Part shown: in pieces, positions 48,153 to 57,430 of the stretch
Layout: the number at the start of each line of letters is the position of its first letter
How positions within the stretch are numbered: position 1 is the stretch's first letter
Assembly: GCA_947499955.1 (NCBI GenBank)
Contig: CANMQI010000007.1
Coordinates: 1-64,000, forward strand
Direction of reading: 5' to 3'
Length of the DNA stretch: 64,000 bases
Source of the DNA: an uncultured Granulosicoccus sp.
GTDB lineage: Bacteria; Pseudomonadota; Gammaproteobacteria; Granulosicoccales; Granulosicoccaceae
Translations under genes and position numbers: made by a program
The notes under the pieces: generated by a model
What the model saw: only the letters and a program-made list of their open reading frames with translations
What the model was told of the DNA's origin: nothing
Databases searched by the model: none

Positions 48153-48181
48153 CCTGTACCGGCGAGATTCGCGGGTACAGG
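48153..48181. terminator. Strong hairpin after the TRAP binding-protein gene
   Basis: CCTGTACC (48153-48160) pairs with GGTACAGG (48174-48181), and the inner GCGA/TCGC extends the stem to about 12 bp with a three-base loop. There is no T run. It may stabilise the upstream mRNA or slow polymerase before the CoA-transferase genes. Confidence 0.45.
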
Positions 48182-48338
48182 TAATGCTGCGAGAGAGTCA
48201 ATGGTGCAGCAATGGTAATGCAAGACGGTACCCAACCGGTCCTGCACGACGATAGCGTGAGGCGGTACTGAAAGACAGTGTCGCTGATCTGCTTTGGCGG
48301 AGTGAATTTTTTGAGCAAGGCAAGCTGACAGGAATCTC

Positions 48339-49043
48339 ATGAACAAGACTTACGACACGGCCGCGGAGGCGCTCGATGGCGTGCTGACTGACGGTATGCT
48401 GATTGCCGCGGGAGGGTTCGGCCTCTGCGGCATTCCCGAATTACTGATTTCAGCCATTCGAAACGCAGGCACCCGGGATCTGACCATTGCGAGCAACAAT
48501 GCAGGTGTAGACGGGTTCGGACTCGGCATGTTGCTGGAGAGCCGTCAGGTCAGGAAGATGATCAGCTCCTATGTGGGAGAAAATGCGGAATTCATGCGTC
48601 AGTACCTGTCAGGAGAACTGGAGCTTGAATTCAATCCGCAAGGCACTCTGGCCGAACGAATGCGTGCAGGCGGTTGTGGTATCCCAGGTTTCTACACGCG
48701 AACTGGCGTGGGTACTGTCATTGCAGAAGGCAAGGAAAACAAGCTGTTCGATGGCGAGGAGTACATACTCGAAAGGGGGATCGTGGCAGATCTGTCCATC
48801 GTCAAGGCCTGGAAAGCGGATGACACCGGCAATCTGATTTTTCGCAAGACCGCCCGCAACTTCAACCCGCCAGCGGCGATGTGCGGCAGGATCTGTATCG
48901 CCGAGGTTGAGGAAATTGTCCCGCGCGGTACGCTGGATCCCGATCATGTTCATCTGCCGGGTATCTATGTGCACCGCCTTGTGCAGGGTACACACGAAAA
49001 ACGAATCGAACAGCGCACCACGCGCAAGATGGAGAAAGTCTGA
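48339..49043 (+). CDS. 3-oxoacid CoA-transferase subunit A
   Basis: This is the alpha subunit (234 residues) of a type I CoA-transferase, the family that activates acetoacetate or 3-oxoadipate with succinyl-CoA. The N-terminal Gly-rich loop AAGGFGLCGIPELLI, SNNAGVDGFGLGML, and GIPGFYTRTGVGT are typical of the SCOT/ScoA group. The C-terminal HVHLPGIYVHRL also fits. The stop codon overlaps the subunit B start by one base. In this cluster it would take up acetoacetate made by BKACE (inference). Confidence 0.92.
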   Translation: MNKTYDTAAEALDGVLTDGMLIAAGGFGLCGIPELLISAIRNAGTRDLTIASNNAGVDGFGLGMLLESRQVRKMISSYVGENAEFMRQYLSGELELEFNPQGTLAERMRAGGCGIPGFYTRTGVGTVIAEGKENKLFDGEEYILERGIVADLSIVKAWKADDTGNLIFRKTARNFNPPAAMCGRICIAEVEEIVPRGTLDPDHVHLPGIYVHRLVQGTHEKRIEQRTTRKMEKV

Positions 49044-49666
49044 TGCCTTGGGACCGTAACCGGATGGCTGCACGCGCAGCCGAGGAACTTGAAGACGGCA
49101 TGTATGTGAACCTGGGCATCGGTATTCCAACGCTGGTTGCCAACTATACCGGCGACAAGGACATCACCTTGCAGTCCGAAAACGGCATGCTGGGCATGGG
49201 GCCGTTTCCTCTTGAAGGCCATGAAGACGCCGATCTGATCAATGCGGGCAAGCAGACCATCACGGAACTGGCGCGAACCAGCTATTTTGATAGTGCAAGC
49301 AGCTTTGGCATGATTCGCGGTGGAAAGATCGCGGCGGCGATACTGGGGGCCATGGAGGTCGCAGAAAACGGTGATCTGGCCAACTGGATGATCCCGGGCA
49401 AGCTGGTCAAGGGCATGGGCGGCGCAATGGATCTGGTAGCGGGCGTCGGACGAGTGATTGTGGTCATGGATCACACCAACAAGCACGGCGAGAGCAAGCT
49501 GCTGAAACAATGCACTCTGCCGCTGACTGGCAAGGCTGTGGTCAACAGAATCATTACCAATCTGGGTGTGCTGGATGTCGTGGAAGGTGGTCTGAAGATT
49601 ATCGATTGTGCGGATGGTGTCAGCGAAGAGGAACTGCGGACAGCCACCAAGGCGACCATCGTGTGA
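49043..49666 (+). CDS. 3-oxoacid CoA-transferase subunit B
   Basis: This is the beta subunit (207 residues) with the active-site Glu in QSENGMLGMGP, MYVNLGIGIPTLV at the N-terminus, FGMIRGGKIAAAILGAMEV, and the CTLPLTGKAVVNRIITNLGV region. It pairs with the subunit A gene directly upstream; the two share the junction ATGA-like overlap. All residues expected for activity are visible. Confidence 0.93.
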   Translation: MPWDRNRMAARAAEELEDGMYVNLGIGIPTLVANYTGDKDITLQSENGMLGMGPFPLEGHEDADLINAGKQTITELARTSYFDSASSFGMIRGGKIAAAILGAMEVAENGDLANWMIPGKLVKGMGGAMDLVAGVGRVIVVMDHTNKHGESKLLKQCTLPLTGKAVVNRIITNLGVLDVVEGGLKIIDCADGVSEEELRTATKATIV

Positions 49667-49803
49667 GAAGCAGATGACAGCTGTTCATTCGCGTTGAAGA
49701 ACGCATGGCCCATGCGGTCACCGGTAGGGCGGTCCGCTTGCACCAGGCTGTTCTGTCATCGCGCAGCAACAGCAACACAGAAATGAAAACGAGTCAGAGC
49801 GTT

Positions 49804-50820
49804 ATGAGGGCTATTGGATACACGGAAAAGGGAGCGATTGAGGCTGCCTCTTCGGTCGTGGAGTTCGCAGCAAACAAGCCGAGCCCCGGAGCGAAGGATC
49901 TGCTGGTCGAAATCAAGGGAGTCTCGGTCAATCCCGTGGATGTAAAGGTCAGAGCCAATCGGCAGCCACCGGGACGTGTCCCCCGCATTCTGGGTTTTGA
50001 TGCCTCCGGAATCGTGCGTGAGGTGGGCTCGGCAGTCACTCACTTCAAGCCGGGTGACGATGTGTTTTACGCAGGGGATTTTACTCGGCCCGGATCCAAC
50101 GCCGAATTTCAACTGGTTAATGAATACCTGGTCGGTCGTAAACCGACATCGCTCAGTTACTCCGAGGCTGCGGGCATGCCGCTGACGAGTATCACCGCCT
50201 GGGAAATTCTGTTTGACTGCTTCAAGTTGACTGCCGGTGAGGGCAAGGGTGAGGCCATTCTGATTATCGGCGCTGCTGGTGGCGTCGGCTCCATGCTGGT
50301 ACAGCTGGCCAGCCGACTCACGCAGCTGACAGTCATTGCCACGGCCTCACGCGAAGAATCGATCTCATGGGTGAAAACCATGGGCGCGGATCATGTCATC
50401 GATCACCACAAGCCGCTCCCTGAAGAGATGAACGCTCTGGGAATTCAACCACACTATGTCGCCTCGCTCAATCACACCGAACAGCATTTCCCATCCATCG
50501 TCGAACTGATCAAACCGCGCGGTCATCTCACCATGATTGACGACCCGCTGACATTTGACATCACACTGATCAAGCCGAAGGCGCTGACTTTCAGTTGGGA
50601 ATTCATGTTCGCCCGGTCCATGTTTCAGACTCAGGATATGGATACCCAGGGGGCTTTGCTGGACCGCGTGTCGTTACTGCTGGACGAGGGTAAGCTGGCG
50701 CCGACAGCCAACAGGTATCACGGTGCATTGAGTACCGATAGTCTGAGAGCTGCCCTGACAGAACAGGAACGCGGTACCGCTGTTGGCAAGATTGTTCTGG
50801 ACGGTTTCACGACTGCTTGA
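49804..50820 (+). CDS. Zinc-type alcohol dehydrogenase / quinone oxidoreductase (MDR) family protein
   Basis: This 338-residue medium-chain dehydrogenase/reductase has a GroES-like N-terminal part ([49 protein letters not shown]) and a Rossmann domain with [20 protein letters not shown]. No structural zinc Cys cluster is visible, and it fits the zinc-independent quinone reductase-like subgroup (ZADH-like, NADPH). The ATG at 49804 gives the usual length; ATG at 49783 and a longer frame from 49705 are alternatives. The substrate is unknown. Confidence 0.85.
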   Translation: MRAIGYTEKGAIEAASSVVEFAANKPSPGAKDLLVEIKGVSVNPVDVKVRANRQPPGRVPRILGFDASGIVREVGSAVTHFKPGDDVFYAGDFTRPGSNAEFQLVNEYLVGRKPTSLSYSEAAGMPLTSITAWEILFDCFKLTAGEGKGEAILIIGAAGGVGSMLVQLASRLTQLTVIATASREESISWVKTMGADHVIDHHKPLPEEMNALGIQPHYVASLNHTEQHFPSIVELIKPRGHLTMIDDPLTFDITLIKPKALTFSWEFMFARSMFQTQDMDTQGALLDRVSLLLDEGKLAPTANRYHGALSTDSLRAALTEQERGTAVGKIVLDGFTTA

Positions 50821-50893
50821 GACAAACTGAGCGCCGACTCATTCACTTCAACACTGAGGCCGCAAAGGCGGCGAACCATCAACAGGATATCGT

Positions 50894-51622
50894 ATGAATC
50901 GTCTTGATAACAAGATTGCCATCATCACTGGAGGCGCAAACGGGCAGGGAGCTGCGGAAGCAGAATTGTTCATTTCAGCAGGTGCCAGAGTTGTTGTAAC
51001 GGATGTCAACCGTCCAGCGGGTGAGGAGGTAGCGGCACGCCTGGGACAGAGCTGCACGTTCTTCGAACACGACGTCAGTTCCGAAGCTGACTGGATACGT
51101 GTCATCGACGACACCGTCAAGCTGCATGGTCAGATTGATGTGCTGGTGAACAATGCGGGCATCTTCAGGGTGCTGGGTCTGGAAGAGACCGAGCTGGATG
51201 TCTGGAATCAGACGGTTGCCATCAACCAGACAGGAGTATTTCTGGGCATGAAGAGCGTAGCACTCGTAATGAAGCGGCAGAAGGCCGGCAGCATCGTCAA
51301 TATTTCATCCATTGCCGGACTGGCGGCTTCCAAGGCTCATGCCTACTGTGCCACCAAATGGGCTGTGCGGGGCATGACCAAGGCTGCCGCCGTTGAACTC
51401 GGACCATCCAGTATCCGCGTCAATTCGGTACACCCCGGGTATATCGAAACCCCGATGCTGGATGCCTTCGGTGTGCCGCGCGAAGAGCTGGTGGCCAGGA
51501 TTCCCTTTGGACGTACCGCTGAGGTGATCGAGGTGGCAAAGCTTGTGCTGTTTCTGGCCTCTGACGATTCCAGTTACTGTACTGGCCATGAGTTTGTCGT
51601 TGATGGTGCCATCAAGGCCTGA
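50894..51622 (+). CDS. Short-chain dehydrogenase/reductase (SDR), second of three
   Basis: This 242-residue classical SDR has AIITGGANGQGAAEAELF (TGxxxGxG), an Asp after beta-2 (VVVTDVN) that favours NAD, VNNAGIF, the catalytic Ser in VNISSIAGLA, Y-x3-K in AYCATKWAV, and VHPGYIETPML. It is similar to 3-alpha-hydroxysteroid or glucose-type dehydrogenases in general, with no specific substrate inferred. It is the last gene of the plus-strand run and is followed by a strong terminator. Confidence 0.9.
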   Translation: MNRLDNKIAIITGGANGQGAAEAELFISAGARVVVTDVNRPAGEEVAARLGQSCTFFEHDVSSEADWIRVIDDTVKLHGQIDVLVNNAGIFRVLGLEETELDVWNQTVAINQTGVFLGMKSVALVMKRQKAGSIVNISSIAGLAASKAHAYCATKWAVRGMTKAAAVELGPSSIRVNSVHPGYIETPMLDAFGVPREELVARIPFGRTAEVIEVAKLVLFLASDDSSYCTGHEFVVDGAIKA

Positions 51623-51682
51623 ACCCAAGCGTTTTCAAACCTTGGTCCTGAGTCCTGAGTCCTGGCTTCAGGTTTCAGGAAG

Positions 51683-51714
51683 AAAGGGGGCCGATGCCGG
51701 AGCCCCCTTTGATG
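51683..51714. terminator. Bidirectional terminator between SDR and enolase-superfamily genes
   Basis: AAAGGGGGC (51683-51691) pairs perfectly with GCCCCCTTT (51702-51710) around a 10-nt loop. The A and T tails make it work on both strands for the two convergent genes. Three direct copies of GTCCTGA or GTCCTGG lie just upstream (51644-51665). Confidence 0.85.
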
Positions 51715-51731
51715 TCTCCTTCACTCGCTTG

Positions 51732-52868
51732 TCATCGGTCGAATTCACGTTCCAATACAGCAACATTGACACCGAGGCCGGGTTTGTCTGTCAGCGTGAC
51801 CCAGCCATCGCTCAATGGCAGTGGGAACACCTCGTCCCGGAAAGTGTTCTCGTTTGCGTCGCATTCCAGCATTCCGGGCCCGCCCGCCGCTGCCAGAAGG
51901 TGTGCAGACGCCGCCAGTGCAACACCGCCACCCAGAGAATGCGGACAATAGGTCAGGCCGTTGGCAACTACATCGCGCGCTACAGGCAGGCATTCACTGA
52001 AACCGCCCCATTTGGCGATGTCCGGCTGAACGACATCCATCCAGTTTCCACGTGCCACCTCATCGTATTCGCCCCGGGTCAGGAAATTCTCGCCACCGGC
52101 GACCGGTATGCTCGTTGCATTCTTCAAGGATCGCCATGCTGCTCTGGCGGTGTCAACCGGCATAGGCTCCTCGATCCAGCGCGGAATGCACGCTTCGATC
52201 CAGCGCATGGCCTCTATGGCCTCAGGTGGTGACCAGGCCTGGTTGGCATCCAGCATGAAGGTTTCCGCGTCTTCCAGGCTGTCTGCCACATCGCGAACAT
52301 TGGCGCGATCGATCTGCTCGCCAAAGCCCACCTTGACCTTGAAATGTCGGTGTCCATTTGCACGGGCGCGTGCCACTGTTTCCAGAACGCCGACCGGATT
52401 GATACCGCTGGCATAGGCGGGAATCCGGTGCCTTGCCGAACCCAGCAATGCATGCAGCGGGATCTCGTTTCGTCTGGCAATCATGTCCCAGACAGCGATG
52501 TCCACGCCAGCTATTGCCTGAGCAATCGGCCCGGTTTCGCCGGTTTGCAAACGCAGGATGTGCAGTAGAGCATTCATTGTTTCGTAGCAGCTCTGTGGGC
52601 TGGCGAATTTCCTGCCAACGAGACGCGTTGCAATTTCGGTGTCCACGAGCAGGGCTCGATGTTCGGCACCGCAAACCGGGAAGTTGCACCAGATCTCCCC
52701 ATACCCTTGTGTACCTGATGAATCGGTCACGCGCACCAGAAGCGTGGGGCGGTCATGCATGATCCCGAAAGAGGTGCGTACCGGAACGGATATGGGGGTT
52801 CGTACCAGTCGGGTTTCTACCGACGTGAGTTCAAGGCTCTTGTCGTAGTGATCGACAGTGGTTCTCAT
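51732..52868 (-). CDS. Mandelate racemase / muconate lactonizing enzyme family protein (enolase superfamily)
   Basis: This 378-residue enolase-superfamily enzyme abstracts a proton next to a carboxylate. The Lys pair is in HFKVKVGFG (KxK, MLE-type). The metal ligands are in FMLDANQAW (Asp), WIEEPMP (Glu) and VAGGENF (Glu), and a second general base is probably in DVVQPDIAKWGG. The chemistry may be racemisation, cycloisomerisation or dehydration; members near TRAP systems are often sugar-acid dehydratases. The start codon at 52868 is ATG. The GMC oxidoreductase gene lies about 100 bp upstream on the same strand. Confidence 0.9.
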   Translation of the reverse strand: MRTTVDHYDKSLELTSVETRLVRTPISVPVRTSFGIMHDRPTLLVRVTDSSGTQGYGEIWCNFPVCGAEHRALLVDTEIATRLVGRKFASPQSCYETMNALLHILRLQTGETGPIAQAIAGVDIAVWDMIARRNEIPLHALLGSARHRIPAYASGINPVGVLETVARARANGHRHFKVKVGFGEQIDRANVRDVADSLEDAETFMLDANQAWSPPEAIEAMRWIEACIPRWIEEPMPVDTARAAWRSLKNATSIPVAGGENFLTRGEYDEVARGNWMDVVQPDIAKWGGFSECLPVARDVVANGLTYCPHSLGGGVALAASAHLLAAAGGPGMLECDANENTFRDEVFPLPLSDGWVTLTDKPGLGVNVAVLEREFDR

Positions 52869-52967
52869 TCAGGAAACTCCATGAATCGGACGGTGGTTGT
52901 TGGGATCAAGAGGGCTACGGGTGCTATCACCACCAGCAAAGTAGAGCGCAGTGAGAAGGTAGCAAGC

Positions 52968-54572
52968 TCAGTGTTCGGTCGCGTCCTGCAGAATCATGTC
53001 ACTGGCTTTTTCGCCGATCATCACGGCGGCTGCATTGGTATTGCCGGACACGATCTCCGGCATGATGGAACAATCGACGACACGCAGTCCCTGAATGCCG
53101 TGTACCTTGAGTCGTGAGTCCACCACCGCCATATCGTCCACGCCCATCTTGCAGCTACCTGTCGGATGAAAGACAGTAGTCGAATGGTTGCGCACCCAGT
53201 CCAGTGCCGTGTCATGGTTGTCAAGATCAAGTTCACGTGGGGGGCGGAACTCTTCGACGATTTCTGATGCCAAGGCGCCTTGACGGGCAATGTTGCGAGA
53301 GATGCGTACACCTTCAACGGTCTTGCGGCAATCGTCTTCGGTGCTCAGGTAATTGGGTTGTATTATTGGTGCGGACAGAGGGTCCGGACTTGCCAGCGTG
53401 ATTTCGCCCTTGCTGGTCGGGCGCAGGACACAGACGGTTGCCGTGAATGCCGAGAATGCATGTACGCCTTCAGCCGGGCTGTCGGCAGACCAGGGGTTTA
53501 TGTGAAACTGGATATCCGGCGTCTTCAGGTCGGGGGAGGTGCGCAGAAACCCTGCCACCATGCTGGCGCCCATGGTCATCGGACCACTGCGGCTCAGCCC
53601 ATAGCGAATGGCCGTCTTCATCTTCGCCAGTGGACTGCGAACCTCATCGTTGACGGTGCCATGTCGGGTCTTGAACGTGGTACGGGCCTGCAGGTGATCC
53701 TGAAGATTCTTGCCGACGCCGGGAAGTTCATGTTGCGGAACAATCCCCGCCTTGTGGAGCTGTTCTCCGTTGCCAATGCCCGAGAGCATCAATATGTGCG
53801 GTGAGCCAATGGTACCTGATGAGAGAACGACCTCCCGATGCGCCTTGATGGTACGAGTCTGTCCGGACGCATCGATAAGCTCCACACCCACTGCACGGCG
53901 TCCCTCCAGAACCACTCGATGCACCTGCGCTCGCGTGAGGATTTCCAGATTCGGGCGTTTTTCGACTGGTCTGAGGTAGGCAACGGCGGTGCTGCAACGT
54001 CGACCATTGCGAGTGGTCAACTGATAATAGCCAACGCCTTCCTGCGTACCTCCGTTGATATCTTCATTGACCGGATATCCAGCCTCTTGAGCAGCCTTGA
54101 GCCAGGCATCGCAGATCGGATGTGTGTAAAGCGGATCGGACACGCTCAATGGGCCATCGATACCATGCAGTTTGTCTTCGCCTCGTTCATTGTCTTCAGA
54201 GCGCTTGAAAAAGGGCAGCACATCATTCCAGGCCCAGCCAGAGTTGCCCAGATGCTGCCAGTGATCGTAGTCCTCGGCCTGACCGCGTACATACAGCAAA
54301 CCGTTCAGTGCCGAACTTCCGCCAAGAACCTTGCCGCGAGGCCAGTTGATGACCTTGTCATTCAAACCGGGAATGGGGCTGGTCTTGTAGCACCAGTCGT
54401 AGCTCGGGTTATTCATGGTCTTGAAATACCCGGCCGGAACGTGGATCCAGGGATAGGTATCTCGTCCACCTGCTTCTATCAGCAGAACCTTGTACGTCGG
54501 GTTCTCACTGAGTCTGTTGGCCAGTACGCAGCCCGATGAACCTGCGCCGACGATGATGAAATCCGGTTCCAT
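52968..54572 (-). CDS. GMC-family FAD-dependent oxidoreductase (choline dehydrogenase-like)
   Basis: The 534-residue protein has an N-terminal FAD-binding DFIIVGAGSSGCVLANRLSE, WPRGKVLGGSSALNGLLYVR (GMC signature 1), SSGTIGSPHILMLSGIG (signature 2), and the catalytic His region STTVFHPTGSCKMGVD near the C-terminus. GMC enzymes oxidise primary or secondary alcohols. Choline dehydrogenase (BetA) is the nearest named relative, but no betaine-aldehyde or betI partner is present, so the substrate is left open. It lies between BKACE (83 bp upstream) and the enolase-superfamily gene on the same strand. Confidence 0.92.
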   Translation of the reverse strand: MEPDFIIVGAGSSGCVLANRLSENPTYKVLLIEAGGRDTYPWIHVPAGYFKTMNNPSYDWCYKTSPIPGLNDKVINWPRGKVLGGSSALNGLLYVRGQAEDYDHWQHLGNSGWAWNDVLPFFKRSEDNERGEDKLHGIDGPLSVSDPLYTHPICDAWLKAAQEAGYPVNEDINGGTQEGVGYYQLTTRNGRRCSTAVAYLRPVEKRPNLEILTRAQVHRVVLEGRRAVGVELIDASGQTRTIKAHREVVLSSGTIGSPHILMLSGIGNGEQLHKAGIVPQHELPGVGKNLQDHLQARTTFKTRHGTVNDEVRSPLAKMKTAIRYGLSRSGPMTMGASMVAGFLRTSPDLKTPDIQFHINPWSADSPAEGVHAFSAFTATVCVLRPTSKGEITLASPDPLSAPIIQPNYLSTEDDCRKTVEGVRISRNIARQGALASEIVEEFRPPRELDLDNHDTALDWVRNHSTTVFHPTGSCKMGVDDMAVVDSRLKVHGIQGLRVVDCSIMPEIVSGNTNAAAVMIGEKASDMILQDATEH

Positions 54573-54655
54573 TCAAGCTCCTGAAGCTAATGGATCAAAA
54601 GTAGTATGTTCGGCCCGCATCTTGTGGTGAGGGCCGAACGATGGAATACAGGGAC

Positions 54656-55537
54656 TCAGAGTTGCCGCAACCCCAGAATGTCACGAGCCTCTGCCGGCGT
54701 GGCCATCTCACCGCCGAGCTTCTCGACGATGTCCACGCCTTTTTCAACCAGCTGAGCATTGCTCTTGCACAGTTCACCCTTGTCGATATACACCGTGTCT
54801 TCCATTCCGATACGCACATGGCCTCCCATGAGAAAGGAGAGTGCCAGCATTCGGAATGCGTTCCTGCCGATACCAAATGCCGCCCATTCACTCTCGGCAG
54901 GTAACTGCGAGACAAGATACGCGAGTGTCTGGTAATTGGCGGCAGAGCCGAAATTGATTCCCATGACAAACTGGAACATGGCAGGTGATTTGAGGATGCC
55001 CTTGGCCAGAAAATCCTTGGCCATGTTCAGATCACCGGAATCGAATATTTCGATTTCAGGTTTGGTGCCAGCCGCATTGGCAATGTCGGCCATGGTCTTG
55101 AGTGTGATCGGCGTATTGATGACTGTCCAGGTCTTGTTGACCATTGTGTTGAAATCCAGCGTGCAGATCTCCGGTTGCAGCTCCTTCACATGAGCCGAGC
55201 GCAATGCAGGGTGGCACAGGGTGGTGCCGGGTCCAGCGATGCTGGGGTCTTCCTCACTGGGCACGAAACGCTGCCCTTCACCGGTGGTCAGGTTGATGAC
55301 CACGTCCGAACCGGCATCGCGGATGCGATCAACAACCTCCTTGTACAAGGCGATATCCATCGAGCCCTTTGCCGTCTCCGGATCGCGCACATGAATATGG
55401 GTGATCGCAGCGCCGGCCTTGCCTGCATCAATGGCCGCCTGCGCAATGTCGGCCGGCTTGACCGGAAGGTTTTGATTCTGCGAAGGCATGGTTCCGTTGC
55501 CGGTGACCGCACAGGTCAGGATGGTTTTTCTAGTCAA
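54656..55537 (-). CDS. Beta-keto acid cleavage enzyme (BKACE, 3-keto-5-aminohexanoate cleavage family)
   Basis: BKACEs are zinc TIM-barrel enzymes that react a beta-keto acid with acetyl-CoA to give acetoacetate and a new acyl-CoA. The 293 residues begin KTILTCAVTGNGTMPSQNQN. The metal-binding AAITHIHVRDPETAKGS carries the His-x-His pair, and VINLTTGEGQRF, EICTLDFNTMV and GGHVRIGMEDTVYIDKGELC complete the signature. There is no ATG; TTG at 55537 has AAGGGA eight bases upstream, a convincing start. The acyl specificity cannot be read from sequence. It diverges from an SDR across an AT-rich element. Confidence 0.92.
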   Translation of the reverse strand: MTRKTILTCAVTGNGTMPSQNQNLPVKPADIAQAAIDAGKAGAAITHIHVRDPETAKGSMDIALYKEVVDRIRDAGSDVVINLTTGEGQRFVPSEEDPSIAGPGTTLCHPALRSAHVKELQPEICTLDFNTMVNKTWTVINTPITLKTMADIANAAGTKPEIEIFDSGDLNMAKDFLAKGILKSPAMFQFVMGINFGSAANYQTLAYLVSQLPAESEWAAFGIGRNAFRMLALSFLMGGHVRIGMEDTVYIDKGELCKSNAQLVEKGVDIVEKLGGEMATPAEARDILGLRQL

Positions 55538-55623
55538 GGCAGTAGTCCCTTCGGGTTGGCGCGGACCAGCCGGATTTTCCGGTGATGACTCCGCAATGTG
55601 GGTGGATGTCCAACAATGTTATA

Positions 55624-55659
55624 AATATGTATTGTTATAAACTACTATATGTTTTAAGG
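55624..55659. promoter_or_regulatory. AT-rich element, copy 3
   Basis: The sequence begins AATATGTATTGTTATAAAC and ends TATATGTTTTAAGG, matching copy 2 at 29 of 36 positions. It lies in the 216-bp gap between the divergent BKACE and SDR genes and is well placed to control both. Confidence 0.65.
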
Positions 55660-55753
55660 TTGGTCAACCAGTTCGGCACAGAGGCGCCGGGCTGTCACTA
55701 CGCAGATCAGGCTGCCTTGACAGCTTGTTCAACATCGAAAACAGGAGACAGTA

Positions 55754-56518
55754 ATGGATAGGCAAAGTGGCAAGACACGCACGGCACTGGTGACCGGTGG
55801 TGCTTCAGGCATAGGGCTCGCCAGCGTGACCCTGCTGGCGAAGCAAGGTATCCGGGTTGCCATGAATCATCTGGAGGAGGATGAGCAAGGTCCTGAACAG
55901 ATCGAGCGTCTTCGTTCGCAGGGGCTGGATGTCATTGGCGCACCAGGTAATGTCTCTATTCCCGGTAGCGCCGAATCCATGGTGGAAACTGCTATATCAG
56001 ATCTTGGGAGATTGGATTACCTGGTCAACAATGCCGGAATATCAGGTACCCGTGATCCCATTCCTGCATCAGAGCTGGACAGAATTGACGAGGATCTCTG
56101 GATGGCGCTGCTGAACACCAATCTGATCGGTGTATTCCGCTGTTCCAAGGTGGCTGCATCTGCTCTGCGCGCCTCGGGTGGTGCGATAGTAAACACCGCG
56201 TCAACAGCCGGTATGGGGTTACAGGGTAGTAGTACACCCTATGCAGCCAGCAAGGCGGGCGTTGTCAGCGTTACTCGTTCACTTGCACGCGGACTCGCCC
56301 CCGATGTACGCGTGAACGCGGTTGCACCGGGTCAGGTTGCTACTCCATGGACGAAGGATTGGCCGGCCGAACGCAAGCAGGCCGCCTTGAACAAGATGCT
56401 GATCAAGCGACACGTTCAGGCAGAAGATGTGGCGCAGACGATTGTTTACCTTCTGACCGGAGCACCCATGATCACTGGGCAGATCATCGTGATTGATGGA
56501 GGGATGACGGTATCCTGA
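55754..56518 (+). CDS. Short-chain dehydrogenase/reductase (SDR), third of three
   Basis: This 254-residue classical SDR has ALVTGGASGIGLASVTLL (TGxxxGIG), LVNNAGISGTRD, catalytic Ser in IVNTASTAGMG (Ser in the TAS triplet), Y-x3-K in TPYAASKAGV, and a C-terminal TGQIIVIDGG. Being divergent from BKACE, it is the best candidate to make the beta-keto acid from a beta-hydroxy acid, as carnitine dehydrogenase or hydroxybutyrate-type enzymes do in other BKACE clusters (inference). GGAGA lies upstream of the ATG. It is convergent with the GntR gene. Confidence 0.9.
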   Translation: MDRQSGKTRTALVTGGASGIGLASVTLLAKQGIRVAMNHLEEDEQGPEQIERLRSQGLDVIGAPGNVSIPGSAESMVETAISDLGRLDYLVNNAGISGTRDPIPASELDRIDEDLWMALLNTNLIGVFRCSKVAASALRASGGAIVNTASTAGMGLQGSSTPYAASKAGVVSVTRSLARGLAPDVRVNAVAPGQVATPWTKDWPAERKQAALNKMLIKRHVQAEDVAQTIVYLLTGAPMITGQIIVIDGGMTVS

Positions 56519-56533
56519 GGACGTTGCGGGCTA

Positions 56534-57334
56534 TCAGACAAAGTCGATGCGGAACTCCAGCGCATCGCCTGCATAGATCAGATCGCCGAAATAGATCAGC
56601 TGATCCTGGTCGTCTTTGACGGTACGAACCACCTTGAATATTGGAGAATTCACATCCACCTGCAAACCTTCAGCTATTTCAAGGTCAGCTGCGGACAGCG
56701 CCACGGTCTGTGTCGCTGAACCCAGTGTGATACCGAGATCCTTCAACGCCGGGACAATGAGCTCTTTGTCGAACTTCCCGGGAGCGCTGTCGTAAATGTC
56801 CTTTCTCAATTGTACATCGAGCATGCAGAAAGGCTTGCCGCCCAGTTCATGACGGCGCTTCAACCGTTTGAAGGCTATGCCGTCGACCACCGTCTCTGCT
56901 TCAAAAGCGGTATCGGTGCTCAGAACGACTTCCAGCGGCATATCCCCGCCCGACAGCTGGGAAATATCCGATTTGACCGAAAAGACCCGGCGTGGCTTGA
57001 TGTCAACGTTCTTGACGAAGGTACCTCGACCCGAGGAACGCTCGATCAGTCCTTCAGCATGCAGCGTGTTCATGGCCTGCCGAACGGTCAGGCTGGTTAC
57101 GCCAAAAACGCCCGCTAACTCAGCAAGTGAGGGCAGCTTGTCGCCGCTCTTCAGATCGCCGCTGTTTATACGATGTCGCAGTAGTGCGGCAACTTCGACA
57201 TGAAGCGGTACGTTTGCCCGGCGGTTGGATTGCAGTGACACGGAATTTGACCTTCCATTAGTGAAAACCGAAAACGTATTGCCTTTGACACGTTTTGACT
57301 TTATGGCATTGCTTCGTGTTTCGACAATTCGCAT
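56534..57334 (-). CDS. GntR-family transcriptional regulator, HutC subfamily (UTRA domain)
   Basis: The winged-helix domain is at about residues 43-105 (LHVEVAALLRHRINSG, LPSLAELAGVFGVTSLTVRQ, LIERSSGRGTFV). A UTRA effector-binding domain follows (FKRLKRRHELGGKPFCMLDV, IFKVVRTVKDDQDQLIYFGD). HutC-type regulators respond to a small catabolite and repress nearby genes. From the ATG at 57334 it has 266 residues. A GTG at 57241, preceded by GGAAGG at good distance, would give 235, closer to the family length. Its position among catabolic genes and the shared AT-rich elements make it the likely island regulator (inference). Confidence 0.88.
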   Translation of the reverse strand: MRIVETRSNAIKSKRVKGNTFSVFTNGRSNSVSLQSNRRANVPLHVEVAALLRHRINSGDLKSGDKLPSLAELAGVFGVTSLTVRQAMNTLHAEGLIERSSGRGTFVKNVDIKPRRVFSVKSDISQLSGGDMPLEVVLSTDTAFEAETVVDGIAFKRLKRRHELGGKPFCMLDVQLRKDIYDSAPGKFDKELIVPALKDLGITLGSATQTVALSAADLEIAEGLQVDVNSPIFKVVRTVKDDQDQLIYFGDLIYAGDALEFRIDFV

Positions 57335-57430
57335 CTAGCCGAGCCAGTGGCTAGCCGGATCATCGAGTTGTTGAAATACATGTGGCTTGGCGATTCACGA
57401 ACCGCTTGGTTCGAGGCACTTTCCACGAAC

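Noticed and set aside
52968-54572. Naming the GMC gene betA and calling a betaine-synthesis operon
   Set aside because: No betB-like neighbour or betI is present; the GMC family is too broad for that name.
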